Shown: piece after piece, positions 9,835 through 18,618 of the stretch | Numbering within the stretch: position 1 is the stretch's first letter | Layout: the number at the start of each line of letters is the position of its first letter | Origin: Desulfobacillus sp041396245 | GTDB taxonomy: Bacteria; Pseudomonadota; Gammaproteobacteria; Burkholderiales; Rhodocyclaceae | DNA length: 64,000 bases | Assembly (NCBI GenBank): GCA_041396245.1 | Contig: JAWKYW010000008.1 | Span: forward strand, 62,001 to 126,000 | Direction of reading: 5' to 3' | Notes under the pieces: generated by a model | What the model saw: only the letters and a program-made list of their open reading frames with translations | What the model was told of the DNA's origin: nothing | Database searches by the model: none | Program-made: the position numbers and the translations under genes

Positions 9835-11000
9835 GGCATGGTCTCGTTGTAGAGTTCGCGGCCGATCAGCATGCGGCGGATCTCCGACGTGCCGGCGCCG
9901 ATCTCGTAGAGCTTGGCATCGCGCCACAGCCGCCCGGTCGGGTATTCGCTGGTGTAGCCGACGCCGCCGAGGGTCTGGATCGCCTCGCCGGCCATCCAGG
10001 TCGCCTTCTCGGCGGAATAGAGGATGGCGCCGGCGGCGTCCTTGCGCAGGGTGCGGGCGTGGTCTCCCCGCTCGCAGGCCTTGCCGACGGCGTAGACATA
10101 GGCGCGGGTGGCCTGCCAGGTGCTGTACATGTCGGCCAGCTTGCCCTGCATGAGCTGGAACTCGCCGATGGCCTGGCCGAACTGCTTGCGCTCGTGCACG
10201 AAGGGCAGCACCACGTCCATGCAGGCCGCCATGATGCCGAGCGGCCCGCCGGAGAGCACGGCGCGCTCATAGTCGAGGCCGCTCATCAGCACGCGGGCGC
10301 CGTTGCCCTCGCCGCCAAGGACGTTCTCCACCGGCACCTCGCAGTCGTCGAAAAACAGCGGGTAGGTGTTGGAGCCGCGCATGCCGAGCTTGTCGAGGTG
10401 CTGGCCCTTCGAGAAGCCCTTGAAGCCCTTCTCGACGATGAAGGCGGTCATGCCCTTGGCGCCGCCGTCGATGTTGGTCTTGGCGTAGACGACGAGCGTG
10501 TCGGCGTCGCCGCCGTTGGTGATCCACATCTTCGAGCCGTTCAGCACATAGCGGTCGCCCTTGAGATCCGCGCGCAATTTCATCGACACCACGTCGGAGC
10601 CGGCGCCCGGCTCCGACATCGCCAGCGCGCCGACGTGTTCGCCGGAGACCAGCCCGGGCAGGTATTTCTTCTTCTGCGCCTCGCTGCCGTTCCTGCGGAT
10701 CTGGTTCACGCACAGGTTGGAATGCGCGCCGTAGGACAGTCCGACCGAGGCCGAGGCGCGCGAGATCTCCTCCATGGCGACGATGTGGGCGAGGTAGCCC
10801 ATCTTCGTGCCGCCGTACTCCTCCTCGACGGTGAGGCCGAGCAGGCCCATCTCGCCGAACTTCTTCCAGAGGTCGGCGGGAAACAGGTTGTCGCGGTCGA
10901 TGTCGGCCGCGCGCGGCAGGATCTCGTTCCTGGCGAAATCCCAGACGGCGTCGCGCAGCAGGTCGATGTCTTCGCCGAGGTCGAAATTCAGTCCGATCAT
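9831..11000 (-). CDS. liuA: Isovaleryl-CoA dehydrogenase
   Basis: FAD enzyme of 389 residues oxidising isovaleryl-CoA to 3-methylcrotonyl-CoA, the substrate of LiuB/LiuD. Two features separate it from other acyl-CoA dehydrogenases: the catalytic glutamate sits in the helix GLDYERAVLSGGPLG, as known for isovaleryl-CoA dehydrogenase, and the C-terminal position that is YEG in other members reads IGAGTSEIRRMLIG. FAD motifs MSEPGAGSDVVSM and KMWITNGGDAD are present. The gene overlaps the upstream thioesterase by 4 bp. Confidence 0.93.
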   Translation of the reverse strand: MIGLNFDLGEDIDLLRDAVWDFARNEILPRAADIDRDNLFPADLWKKFGEMGLLGLTVEEEYGGTKMGYLAHIVAMEEISRASASVGLSYGAHSNLCVNQIRRNGSEAQKKKYLPGLVSGEHVGALAMSEPGAGSDVVSMKLRADLKGDRYVLNGSKMWITNGGDADTLVVYAKTNIDGGAKGMTAFIVEKGFKGFSKGQHLDKLGMRGSNTYPLFFDDCEVPVENVLGGEGNGARVLMSGLDYERAVLSGGPLGIMAACMDVVLPFVHERKQFGQAIGEFQLMQGKLADMYSTWQATRAYVYAVGKACERGDHARTLRKDAAGAILYSAEKATWMAGEAIQTLGGVGYTSEYPTGRLWRDAKLYEIGAGTSEIRRMLIGRELYNETMP

Positions 11001-11470
11001 TTGCTTTCCTTCGGATGCATGGTCATGAGGGTCTGCTGCATGGTGGCGCAGTGGACGGCCCGGCCGTCGCGGATCGCATACACCTCGCCACGGGTGATGA
11101 CGAGGTTGCGGCCGGACTTCAGCACCTGGCCCTCGGCGACGAGCAGATCGCCGTCGGCCGGCGCCAGCAGGTTGAGCTTGAATTCGACGGTCAGCACCTC
11201 GGCGCCGGCCGGCATCAGCGTCAGCCCGGCATAGCCGCCGGCGCTGTCGACGATGGTGGCGGTGATGCCGGCATGGAAGTAGCCGTTCTGCTGGGTCAGG
11301 TCGGTGCGGTAGGGCAGGCGGATTTCGCAGTGCCCCGGGGAGAGGCTGCCCATCCCGGCGCCGATCAGGTCCATCACGCCCTGGCGGGCGAAGCTGGCGC
11401 GCACCGTGGCTTCCCAGTCCGGGTTGCGCGGCGCAGGGGCCTTGTGCTCGGGACGTACGCGATGGGGCAT
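10997..11470 (-). CDS. PaaI-family thioesterase, first gene of the liu operon
   Basis: 157-residue hotdog thioesterase. The segment QQNGYFHAGITATIVDSAGGYAG corresponds to the family's HGG/HAG turn and following aspartate. It is the promoter-proximal gene of the operon, with GGAGGAACC before the ATG at 11468-11470. It is a fourth distinct hotdog enzyme in one operon. Likely under LiuR control because two palindromic operators lie 65-120 bp upstream. Confidence 0.85.
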   Translation of the reverse strand: MPHRVRPEHKAPAPRNPDWEATVRASFARQGVMDLIGAGMGSLSPGHCEIRLPYRTDLTQQNGYFHAGITATIVDSAGGYAGLTLMPAGAEVLTVEFKLNLLAPADGDLLVAEGQVLKSGRNLVITRGEVYAIRDGRAVHCATMQQTLMTMHPKESK

Positions 11471-11535
11471 GGTTCCTCCGGCCAGGTCGGTTTTGCCAAA
11501 TTCAGCCAGGTTCAGCCAGTTTCCGTCTGGTTGAC

Positions 11536-11553
11536 GTTGACGTTAACGTCAAC
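11536..11553. promoter_or_regulatory. Probable LiuR operator 1
   Basis: An 18-bp perfect palindrome (GTTGACGTTAACGTCAAC) 66 bp upstream of the first liu-operon gene. LiuR operators reported in proteobacteria are AT-containing ACGT palindromes of this kind; LiuR itself is encoded immediately upstream. It likely covers the -35 region of the operon promoter. Confidence 0.75.
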
Positions 11554-11569
11554 CAATCTTAGGGGCCTT

Positions 11570-11589
11570 TGACGTTGACGTCAACGTCA
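11570..11589. promoter_or_regulatory. Probable LiuR operator 2
   Basis: A 20-bp perfect palindrome with core TTGACGTCAA, overlapping the liuR stop codon. It shares the TTGACGT half-site with operator 1; the two centres are about 35 bp apart, that is three to four helical turns, which would allow cooperative binding. Confidence 0.65.
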
Positions 11590-12006
11590 GCCCTTCGCCA
11601 AATTTTTTTTGCGGACCGCCTTCCCGCCCGCCTCGCCCAGCAGGGCATGGGCACGGTTTTCCAGCGAGACGATCTCCTCCAGCACCGCCTCGATGTCCTC
11701 GCGCTGCCGTTCAAGGGCGGCGCGCTGGCGCGCCAGGACGGCGAGGAACTTCGACAGCTGGGTCCGCTGGTCACGGCCAACGTCATACATATCAATGAGT
11801 TCCCGAATCTCGGCGAGGGACAGGCCAAGCCGGCGGCCGCGCAGGGTGAGCTTCAGGCGAGTACGGTCGCGCTTGGTATAGACGCGGCTCTGGCCGGCGC
11901 GCTCGGGGCTGATCAGGCCCTGATCCTCGTAATAGCGGATGGCGCGCGGCGTGATGTCGAATTCGCGCGCCAGCTCGGTGATCGTGAAGGTCTGTTCCCG
12001 GGGCAT
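11587..12006 (-). CDS. liuR: MerR-family regulator of leucine/isovalerate catabolism
   Basis: 139-residue MerR-type regulator. The winged helix ITELAREFDITPRAIRYYEDQGLI is canonical, followed by a long coiled helix (residues about 80-120). There is no cysteine metal site, as in LiuR. It is encoded directly upstream of the operon and in the same direction, leaving only a 116-bp gap that holds two palindromic operators. LiuR homologues repress or activate liu genes in response to branched-chain acyl-CoAs. Confidence 0.85.
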   Translation of the reverse strand: MPREQTFTITELAREFDITPRAIRYYEDQGLISPERAGQSRVYTKRDRTRLKLTLRGRRLGLSLAEIRELIDMYDVGRDQRTQLSKFLAVLARQRAALERQREDIEAVLEEIVSLENRAHALLGEAGGKAVRKKNLAKG

Positions 12007-12024
12007 ATTCAGGGTTAAAATGTT

Positions 12025-13119
12025 GTGCGCTGCAACATGGCGTCGTGGCGACGAGCCGAGTTAATCATTTTTCCCGGGTTTAATCAATTGGAGCCGTTCG
12101 AGCCGATCACCTATCCCTTCACGCAGCAGCCCGGCCCCGGCGAAGCGATCGAACTCGTCCCCGGCGTGCGCTGGGTGCGCATGCTGCTGCCCTTCGAGCT
12201 GAACCACATCAACCTGTGGCTGCTGGAAGAGGAAGACGGCTGGACCCTCGTCGACACCGGCCTCAACCTCGACGACATCAAGGCGAACTGGGAGGCCGTA
12301 CTCGCCGCGCACTGCCGCGAGAAGCCGGTCAAGCGCATCGTCGTCACCCATTGCCACCCGGACCACCTCGGCCTCGCCCGCTGGCTGGGCGAGAAAACCG
12401 GCGCCGGCACCTGGATCACGCAGGGCGAGATGCTCAACGCCTACGCCTGGTTCCACCAGCTGCCCAATTACGACGTCGACGGCATGGTCGGCTTCTTCCG
12501 CCGCCACGGCCTCGACGCGGCGCGCGCCGACATGCTGTTCGATCGCGGCCCGACCTACCGCGGCCGCGTCGACGGCCTGCCGATCGAATACCGCCGCCTC
12601 CTGGAGGCTGACTTTGTCCGCATCGGCGGCTGCGACTGGCGCGTCATCGTCGGCTACGGCCACTCGCCCGAGCATGCCTCGCTCTACTGCGCGGAGCGCA
12701 ACGTGCTGATCTCCGGCGACATGCTGCTGCCGCGCATCTCGACCAACGTCAGCGTCATGTCGTCCAACCCGGACGGCGACCCGATCCGGCTCTTCCTCGA
12801 CTCGATCGCGCGCTTCGCGCCGCTGCCCGAGGAGACACTGGTGCTGCCCTCGCACGGCAAGCCCTTCCGCGGCATCCGCGCCCGCGTCGCGCAGCTCGCC
12901 GAACACCACCGCGAGCGCTTCGATGCGCTGGTCGCCGCCTGCGACGTACCGAAAAGCGCCTGCGAGCTGATCCCGACGCTGTTCAAGCGCGAGCTCGACG
13001 CGCACCAGACCATGTTCGCCATGGGCGAAGCCATCGCCCACCTGAATTACCTGGAACACGCCGGCCGCGTGCGCCGCGCGTCCGGCGCCGACGGCGTGTT
13101 CCGCTTCGTCGCCCCGTAG
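12025..13119 (+). CDS. MBL-fold metallo-hydrolase
   Basis: Metallo-beta-lactamase-fold hydrolase (up to 364 residues) with the zinc motif THCHPDHLG (about residues 108-116), LVDTGLN upstream and the GHSPEHASLY and SGDMLLPR zinc-ligand segments downstream. Substrate unknown; family members include thioesterases and lactonases. The start is uncertain: ATG at 12025 or 12037 lies only 18-30 bp from divergent liuR, and an alternative TTG at 12088 would free a normal intergenic promoter region. Codons 194-201 carry an internal match to the dispersed GCCGY-N10-CTGACTTT motif (12593-12616). Confidence 0.85.
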   Translation: MRCNMASWRRAELIIFPGFNQLEPFEPITYPFTQQPGPGEAIELVPGVRWVRMLLPFELNHINLWLLEEEDGWTLVDTGLNLDDIKANWEAVLAAHCREKPVKRIVVTHCHPDHLGLARWLGEKTGAGTWITQGEMLNAYAWFHQLPNYDVDGMVGFFRRHGLDAARADMLFDRGPTYRGRVDGLPIEYRRLLEADFVRIGGCDWRVIVGYGHSPEHASLYCAERNVLISGDMLLPRISTNVSVMSSNPDGDPIRLFLDSIARFAPLPEETLVLPSHGKPFRGIRARVAQLAEHHRERFDALVAACDVPKSACELIPTLFKRELDAHQTMFAMGEAIAHLNYLEHAGRVRRASGADGVFRFVAP

Positions 13120-13137
13120 CAAACAAGGAGAGGATCG

Positions 13138-14976
13138 ATGCCTGCGCAGCAAAAGGAAACCGGGAAGCCCGCCCTGCCCGACCCGAAGGAGGTCGCCCAA
13201 ACCTACGCCGAGGTCGCCCAGCGCGCCTCCAAGCTCATCACCGAGCACATGCAGCGGCAGATGAAGCACGGCGTCGCCGCGCCGAGCGACGAGCTCGGCA
13301 TCGCCCAGGCCTTCATGGACATGATGGCCAAGCTGCTCGCCAATCCCTACAAGCTGGCCCAGGCGCAGATGAACCTGGTGTGGGATTACTTTTCGCTGTG
13401 GCAGCACGCCATGATGCGTTTCTCCGGCCTCGACACGAAACCGGTGGCGGAACCGAAAAAGGGCGATAACCGCTTCAAGGACGAACAGTGGGAGGAGCAC
13501 TTCCTCTTCGACTTCATCAAGCAGAGCTACCTCATCACCGCCCGCCACATCCACGACGTGGTGACCAATGTCGAGGGTCTGCCCGTCGAAACCGAGAAGA
13601 AAGTGAACTTCTTCACGCGCCAGTACATCGACGCCCTGTCGCCCTCCAACTTCGCCCTGACCAACCCGGAAGTGTTCCGCGAGACGGTGAAGTCGCACGG
13701 CCAGAACCTGCTCAGGGGCTTCAACAACCTGCTGCGCGACATCGAGGAGGGCGACGGCCAGCTGCGCGTCAAGATGACCGACCCGACCGCCTTCGAGCTG
13801 GGTCGCAACGTCGCCGTTACGCCGGGCAAGGTGGTGTTCCAGAACGATCTGATCCAGCTGCTGCAGTTCAACCCGACGACGGAGAAGCAGTACCGCCGGC
13901 CGCTGCTGATCATGCCGCCGTGGATCAACAAGTACTACATCCTCGACCTGCGCCAGTCGAACTCCTTCATCAAGTGGGCCACCGACCAGGGCCACACCGT
14001 CTTCGTCATTTCCTGGGTGAACCCCGACGCGCGCCTGGCCGAGAAGGGCTTCGACGACTACATGACCGAAGGCTCGCTCGCCGCCCTCGACGCCGTCTGC
14101 AGGCAGACCGGCGAGAACGAGGTCAACCTCATCGGCTACTGCCTCGGCGGCACGCTGCTCGGCGCGACGCTGGGCCACAACGCCGTCAAGAAGGACAAGC
14201 GCATCGTCTCGGCGACCTTCTTTGTCGCCCTGCTGGATTTCTCCATCCCCGGCGAGCTGGGCGTCTTCATCGACGAGCAGCAGGTCGCCAGCCTGGAGAA
14301 GAAGATGCAGGAGCGCGGCTACCTCGAAGGCTCGGAGATGGGCACCACCTTCAACATGCTGCGCTCCAACGACCTGATCTGGTCCTTCGTGGTGAACAAC
14401 TACCTGATGGGCAAGGAGCCCTTCCCCTTCGACCTGCTGTTCTGGAACTCCGACTCGACGCGCATGCCGTACAGGATGCACAGCTTCTACCTGCGCAACA
14501 TGTACATGAAGAACCTGTTGAAGGAGCCGGGCGGCATCGAACTGAACGGCGTGCCCATCGACATCTCCAAGGTGAAGGTGCCGGCCTACTTCATCTCCAC
14601 CATCGAAGACCACATCGCGCCGTGGAAGAGCACCTACCTCGGCGCCACGCGCCTCGGCGGCCCGGTGCGCTTCGTGCTCGGCGGCTCCGGCCACATCGCC
14701 GGCATCGTCAATCCGCCGGCGGCCAGCAAGTACCACTTCTGGACCAACGAGGCCAAGACGCTGCCGGCCACGCCGGACGACTGGTTCGAGGGCGCGACGC
14801 AGCACCCCGGCTCGTGGTGGAGCGACTGGCAGCAGTGGATCGACGGACTGAATGGCGGCGGGGGTGGCAACGTCTGGGTGCCGGCACGCGACCCGGCCAA
14901 GGGCAAGCTGAAGCCGCTCGAGGACGCGCCCGGCTCCTTCGTCAAGTTCCGGCTGGACCAGCAGAAGAAATCCTAG
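13138..14976 (+). CDS. phaC: Class I polyhydroxyalkanoate synthase
   Basis: Poly(3-hydroxyalkanoate) polymerase of 612 residues, the normal class I length. The lipase-like box GYCLGG carries the catalytic cysteine (about Cys335). WVNPDARLAEKGFDDYM, the tryptophan-rich PPWINKYYILDL and the histidine loop GGSGHIAGIVNPP are all present, with an aspartate in the SDSTRMP region. An AAGGAGAGG site precedes the ATG. It would store carbon from acetyl-CoA produced by the catabolic operons. No phaB or phasin gene is adjacent. Confidence 0.95.
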   Translation: MPAQQKETGKPALPDPKEVAQTYAEVAQRASKLITEHMQRQMKHGVAAPSDELGIAQAFMDMMAKLLANPYKLAQAQMNLVWDYFSLWQHAMMRFSGLDTKPVAEPKKGDNRFKDEQWEEHFLFDFIKQSYLITARHIHDVVTNVEGLPVETEKKVNFFTRQYIDALSPSNFALTNPEVFRETVKSHGQNLLRGFNNLLRDIEEGDGQLRVKMTDPTAFELGRNVAVTPGKVVFQNDLIQLLQFNPTTEKQYRRPLLIMPPWINKYYILDLRQSNSFIKWATDQGHTVFVISWVNPDARLAEKGFDDYMTEGSLAALDAVCRQTGENEVNLIGYCLGGTLLGATLGHNAVKKDKRIVSATFFVALLDFSIPGELGVFIDEQQVASLEKKMQERGYLEGSEMGTTFNMLRSNDLIWSFVVNNYLMGKEPFPFDLLFWNSDSTRMPYRMHSFYLRNMYMKNLLKEPGGIELNGVPIDISKVKVPAYFISTIEDHIAPWKSTYLGATRLGGPVRFVLGGSGHIAGIVNPPAASKYHFWTNEAKTLPATPDDWFEGATQHPGSWWSDWQQWIDGLNGGGGGNVWVPARDPAKGKLKPLEDAPGSFVKFRLDQQKKS

Positions 14977-14980
14977 CCCC

Positions 14981-15053
14981 GTCATTCCCGCGGAAGCGGG
15001 AATCCAGTCCTTCGCAATGGCATATTGGATCCCCGCTTCCGCGGGGATGACGG
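14981..15053. repeat. Dispersed GTCATTCCCGC palindrome, copy 1
   Basis: Paired inverted arms (GTCATTCCCGC with GCGGGAATCCA, then GGATCCCCGC with GCGGGGATGAC) fill the phaC-HAD gap. Other copies occur at 24727-24756, 30528-30601 and 32941-33003. It sits between convergent genes and could serve as a bidirectional transcription stop. Confidence 0.8.
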
Positions 15054-15060
15054 CCTGGGC

Positions 15061-15708
15061 TTAGCAGCCGGCCAGCGCGGCGATCTCCTCGAGTCGCGAC
15101 ACGAAATGGTCGGGCGGCAGTTCGGCGAAGGCGGATTCGTCGCATTCGCCGCCGCGGATGATGGCCACGCGCAGGCCGGCGGCGCGGGCGGCGAGCACGT
15201 CGGCGCGGCTGTCGCCGACGAAGAGCGCCTCCTCCGGCACCGCCTTCAGTTCCGCCAGCACGCGCAGCGTGCCTTCCGGGCGCGGCTTCATGAAGGTCAC
15301 GTCGTCGCGGCTCACCACCGGCGCGAGCCGGCGGTCGAGGCCGAAGCGGCCGAGCGCGGCTTTCAGCGCCGCGCGCCCGATGTTGCTCACCATGGCCGTC
15401 CTGACGCCGGCTTCGGCGAGCTGCTGCAGCAGCGCCGCCGCGCCGGGACGCGGCGACCAGCGCGCGAGCGCGTCGGCGTCCCAGCGGTCGTAGATCGGCC
15501 CCAGCACGCGGCGCAGTTCCACGATGCGCCCCGGCGACGCCGCAACGTCCGCCGCCGCGTTCCACAGCTCGGCGTAGTTGCCGGCCGTGCCGAAGCCCTG
15601 CGCGGCGCAGGCCTGGCGCAATTCCGTTTCCGCTTCCGCCAGGCGCCATTGGAAATCGACCAGCGTGCCCTCGAAGTCAAAAACGACCGTTCTGATGATG
15701 TTCCCCAT
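15061..15708 (-). CDS. HAD-superfamily hydrolase
   Basis: 215-residue HAD phosphatase-like protein. Motif I is VVFDFEGTLVD: the nucleophilic aspartate is present but the second residue of DxD is a glutamate, as in enolase-phosphatase-like members. Motif II is MVSNIG, motif III/IV is KPRPEGTL and GDSRADVLAARAAG. ATG at 15706-15708 has a strong GGAGGAGG site. Substrate unknown. It is transcribed toward phaC and away from the RlmN-like gene. Confidence 0.85.
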   Translation of the reverse strand: MGNIIRTVVFDFEGTLVDFQWRLAEAETELRQACAAQGFGTAGNYAELWNAAADVAASPGRIVELRRVLGPIYDRWDADALARWSPRPGAAALLQQLAEAGVRTAMVSNIGRAALKAALGRFGLDRRLAPVVSRDDVTFMKPRPEGTLRVLAELKAVPEEALFVGDSRADVLAARAAGLRVAIIRGGECDESAFAELPPDHFVSRLEEIAALAGC

Positions 15709-15753
15709 GGCCTCCTCCCAAACGAACAAGCCTGATGCTAGCATTCCGCCTCC

Positions 15754-16761
15754 ATGAACATCGATCCCCTCCGCCAGCGCCTGCGCGCCCACGGCGCCAA
15801 GCCGGCGCACGAGGCGCTCGTGCTGCGCAACTGGACGCGGGCGCTGCCGCTCGACGCCGGCCGCAGCCGGGCGGAGGATTTCCTTCCGCGGGAACTGCGC
15901 CAGGCCCTGCCTGCCATGGCGGAGGAACTGCGCGGCCTCGCCCGGCTGCGCAGCGCGCACCCCGGCGCGGACGGCGTGCGGCTGCTGCTCGAACTGGCCG
16001 ACGGCCAGACGGTGGAAAGCGTGCTGCTGCCGCGCGGCGGCCTCTGCGTCTCCACCCAGGTCGGCTGCGCGGTCGGCTGCACCTTCTGCATGACCGGACG
16101 CGACGGCCTGCTGCGCCAGCTCGGCAGCGCCGAGATCGTCGCCCAGGTGGCGCTCGCCCGCAGCCGGCGTGCGGTGAAGAAAGTGGCCTTCATGGGCATG
16201 GGCGAGCCGGCGCACAACCTCGACAACGTGCTGGAAGCGATCGAACTGCTCGGCACGCTCGGCGACATCGGCCACAAGAACCTGGTCTTCTCCACCGTCG
16301 GCGACCGCCGCGTCTTCGAACGGCTGCCGCGCGGCGCCGTGAAGCCGGCCCTGGCGCTGTCGCTGCACAGCACCAATGCCGAATTGCGCGCACGACTCCT
16401 GCCGCGCGCGCCGCGCATCGACCCGGACGAGCTGGTCGCGCTGGCCGAGGCCTACGCGCGCGAAACCGGCTATCCGATCCAGTACCAGTGGACCCTGCTC
16501 GAAGGCGTAAACGACACGCCAGCCGAGGTAGACGGCATCGCCCGCCTGCTCGCCGGCAAGTACGCCGTGATGAACCTGATTCCGTACAACGCGGTGGACG
16601 GCCCCGGCTACCGGCGGCCGTCGCACGCGCGCGCCGAGGCGATGTCGCTGGCGCTGTACGAGCGCGGCATCCTCGCCAAGCTGCGCCGCTCCGCCGCGCA
16701 GGACGTCGACGGCGGCTGCGGCCAGCTGCGCGCGCGCACGGCGGCTACAGGCGCGGCCTGA
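15754..16761 (+). CDS. Radical-SAM RNA methyltransferase, RlmN/Cfr family (short paralogue)
   Basis: 335-residue radical-SAM protein of the RlmN/Cfr family. The cluster motif CAVGCTFC (CxxxCxxC) is intact, with FMGMGEPAHNLDNVLEAI downstream and a conserved cysteine in DVDGGCGQL near the C-terminus matching the methyl-acceptor cysteine of the family. It is shorter than typical housekeeping RlmN, and its N-terminal RNA-binding part is divergent. It is probably a second family member beside a standard rlmN elsewhere in the genome. The target base (23S A2503 C2 or C8, tRNA A37, or other) cannot be read from sequence. Confidence 0.85.
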   Translation: MNIDPLRQRLRAHGAKPAHEALVLRNWTRALPLDAGRSRAEDFLPRELRQALPAMAEELRGLARLRSAHPGADGVRLLLELADGQTVESVLLPRGGLCVSTQVGCAVGCTFCMTGRDGLLRQLGSAEIVAQVALARSRRAVKKVAFMGMGEPAHNLDNVLEAIELLGTLGDIGHKNLVFSTVGDRRVFERLPRGAVKPALALSLHSTNAELRARLLPRAPRIDPDELVALAEAYARETGYPIQYQWTLLEGVNDTPAEVDGIARLLAGKYAVMNLIPYNAVDGPGYRRPSHARAEAMSLALYERGILAKLRRSAAQDVDGGCGQLRARTAATGAA

Positions 16762-17293
16762 TCAGGTAGATCTCCACCCAGTGCCGGCGCGCATCGCGCG
16801 CGGTGGTGAACTCCCCGCCGAACGGCGCCAGGACGATCCGCCGCGGCGAGACCTTCAGGTCCATGAGGCGCTTTCGCACCACCTGCAGCGTCTGCTCGGC
16901 CCGGCCGAGGTTGAGCGAGGGGCTGCCGCCGTCGGGAACGTAGCTTTCCAGGCGCAGCATGAGCCGGGCATCGGCATTGGCCTGGCGCGCGATCGTCGCC
17001 AGGCGGGCTTCCATTTCGTCCGTCAGCACGACACTGCCGGGGTTGACCTTGATCACGGCGTCCGGCTGCGGCGCGGGCGGCGGCGCGACGGTCGGCCCGA
17101 TCGTCGCTGCCGTCGCCGCAACGGACGGTTCGGGCCGCGGCGGCGGCGCCGGCTCGACCGGCACCTTCGACCCATGCGACCCATCGGGCCCGGCCAGGCC
17201 GAACGGCGACGACGTCACGCAGCCGGCCGTCGCCAGCAGGCAACACAGCGCCCCCAGCGAAGCCAGCCGCTTGCAGGCCTGCCCCCGCCTCAT
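16745..17293 (-). CDS. Lipoprotein with OmpA-like C-terminal region
   Basis: 182-residue secreted protein with a lipobox: CCLLATAGCVTSS gives a lipidated cysteine near residue 25. A proline-rich linker follows, then an OmpA-like segment (SLNLGRAEQTLQVVRKRLMDL) that would bind peptidoglycan. It converges on and overlaps the RlmN-like gene by 17 bp and overlaps the upstream CorC/HlyC gene by 4 bp (ATGA). Probably an outer-membrane-anchored envelope protein. Confidence 0.75.
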   Translation of the reverse strand: MRRGQACKRLASLGALCCLLATAGCVTSSPFGLAGPDGSHGSKVPVEPAPPPRPEPSVAATAATIGPTVAPPPAPQPDAVIKVNPGSVVLTDEMEARLATIARQANADARLMLRLESYVPDGGSPSLNLGRAEQTLQVVRKRLMDLKVSPRRIVLAPFGGEFTTARDARRHWVEIYLIRPRL

Positions 17294-18618
17294 GCCTGCG
17301 GCACCCCGTCCGGCGCCCCGTCCGCCGCCCCTTCCGGCGGCGCGACACGGACGACCAGCACCTTGTCGACGCGCTTCCTGTCCATGTCCACCACCTCGAA
17401 GCGCCAGCCGTTCGACTCGAAGCTGTCGGTGACGGCGGGGATGCGGCCCAGCACGTGCATGACGAAACCGCCCAGCGTGTTGTAGTCCTCATCGCCCGGC
17501 AGGTCTTCCTCGATTTCCAGCACCGACTTCAGGCGCTCGACCGGCACGCTGCCGTCCATCAGCCAGGAACCGTCCTCGCGCGCCGCCACGTCCTGCTCCT
17601 CGGCGATGTCGGACGACGGCAGGTCGCCGACGATCGAGGTCAGCACGTCGGTGAGCGTCACCATCCCCTCCAGCTCGCCATACTCGTCGACGATCAGCGC
17701 GCACTGCGCGCGTGCCTTGCGGAAGCTCTCCAGCAGCCGCGTGGTGGTGACGCCCTCGGGCACGTAGAGGGGCGCGCGCAGGTGCGCCTCGACGTCGAGC
17801 GGCGCGCCCTCGAGCGCCGCCTTGAGCAGGTCGGAGGTGCGCAGCAGGCCGACGATGTGCTCGAGCCCGTCGCGGCAGACGACGAGGCGCGTGTACGGGC
17901 TCTCGGCGATGCGGCGGCGGATGTCCTCCTCCGGCTCGGCCAGGTCGATCAGGTAGATGTCGTTGCGATGCGTCATGATCGCCGCGATGCGCTGCTCGTC
18001 GAGGCGCAGCACGTTGGAGACGATCTCCTGCTCGCTCTCGTGGAAGACACCGGCCTCGGCGCCCTGTTCCATCAGCACGTTGATCTCCTCGTCGGTCACC
18101 GGCGGCTCGATCGTGCGCCGTTTGCCGGCCAGGCGCAGCAGCAGGGTGGTGGATTTCGTGAACAGCCACACCAGCGGCCGCACCGACTCGGCGAACCACA
18201 TCATCGGCCGCGCGATGAGCGAGGCGATGCCTTCCGGCGCCAGCAGCGCCAGGCGCTTGGGCACCAGCTCGCCGATCACCACCGTGAAATACGTCAGCCC
18301 CACCACCACGATCGTCAGGGCGATGCCGCGGGCGTAGGGCGCGACCGGCGCCAGCTCGGCCAGGCGCGCCGCCAGCGGATCGGCCAGCACGCCCTCGCCG
18401 ATGGCGCCGCTCAGGATGCCGACCGAGGTGATGCCGACCTGGATGGCGGAGAGGAAATTGGAGGGCTCGGAGTGCAACGCCAGCGCTGTCTGGGCACCGG
18501 GGCTTTTGCTGTCGGCCAGGCGCTGCAGGCGCGCCTTGCGGGAGGAGACGACGGCCATTTCCGACATGGAGAAAAAGCCGTTCAGCAGGATGAGGAACAG
18601 AAGTAACGCGATGTCCAT
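17290..18618 (-). CDS. CorC/HlyC (CNNM) family membrane protein
   Basis: Integral membrane protein of about 442 residues with an N-terminal CNNM domain (MDIALLLFLILLNGFFSMSE and further helices at about 55-150), a CBS pair (about 190-320, containing MTHRNDIYLIDL) and a C-terminal transporter-associated domain (EIEEDLPGDEDYNTLGGF). The family is linked to Mg2+/Co2+ efflux and was historically annotated as hemolysin. An alternative start at 18663 exists, but 18618 begins exactly at the first transmembrane helix. Confidence 0.88.
   Translation of the reverse strand: MDIALLLFLILLNGFFSMSEMAVVSSRKARLQRLADSKSPGAQTALALHSEPSNFLSAIQVGITSVGILSGAIGEGVLADPLAARLAELAPVAPYARGIALTIVVVGLTYFTVVIGELVPKRLALLAPEGIASLIARPMMWFAESVRPLVWLFTKSTTLLLRLAGKRRTIEPPVTDEEINVLMEQGAEAGVFHESEQEIVSNVLRLDEQRIAAIMTHRNDIYLIDLAEPEEDIRRRIAESPYTRLVVCRDGLEHIVGLLRTSDLLKAALEGAPLDVEAHLRAPLYVPEGVTTTRLLESFRKARAQCALIVDEYGELEGMVTLTDVLTSIVGDLPSSDIAEEQDVAAREDGSWLMDGSVPVERLKSVLEIEEDLPGDEDYNTLGGFVMHVLGRIPAVTDSFESNGWRFEVVDMDRKRVDKVLVVRVAPPEGAADGAPDGVPQA

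Noticed and set aside
12061..14985. A 974-codon open frame antisense to phaC and the MBL-fold gene
   Set aside because: It has no family motifs and lies opposite two clear genes. In GC-rich DNA with third-position G/C bias, antisense frames stay open.
15709..16626. Extension of the HAD hydrolase frame upstream to 16626
   Set aside because: The extension is antisense to the RlmN-like gene, has no HAD features, and a strong ribosome site marks the start at 15708.
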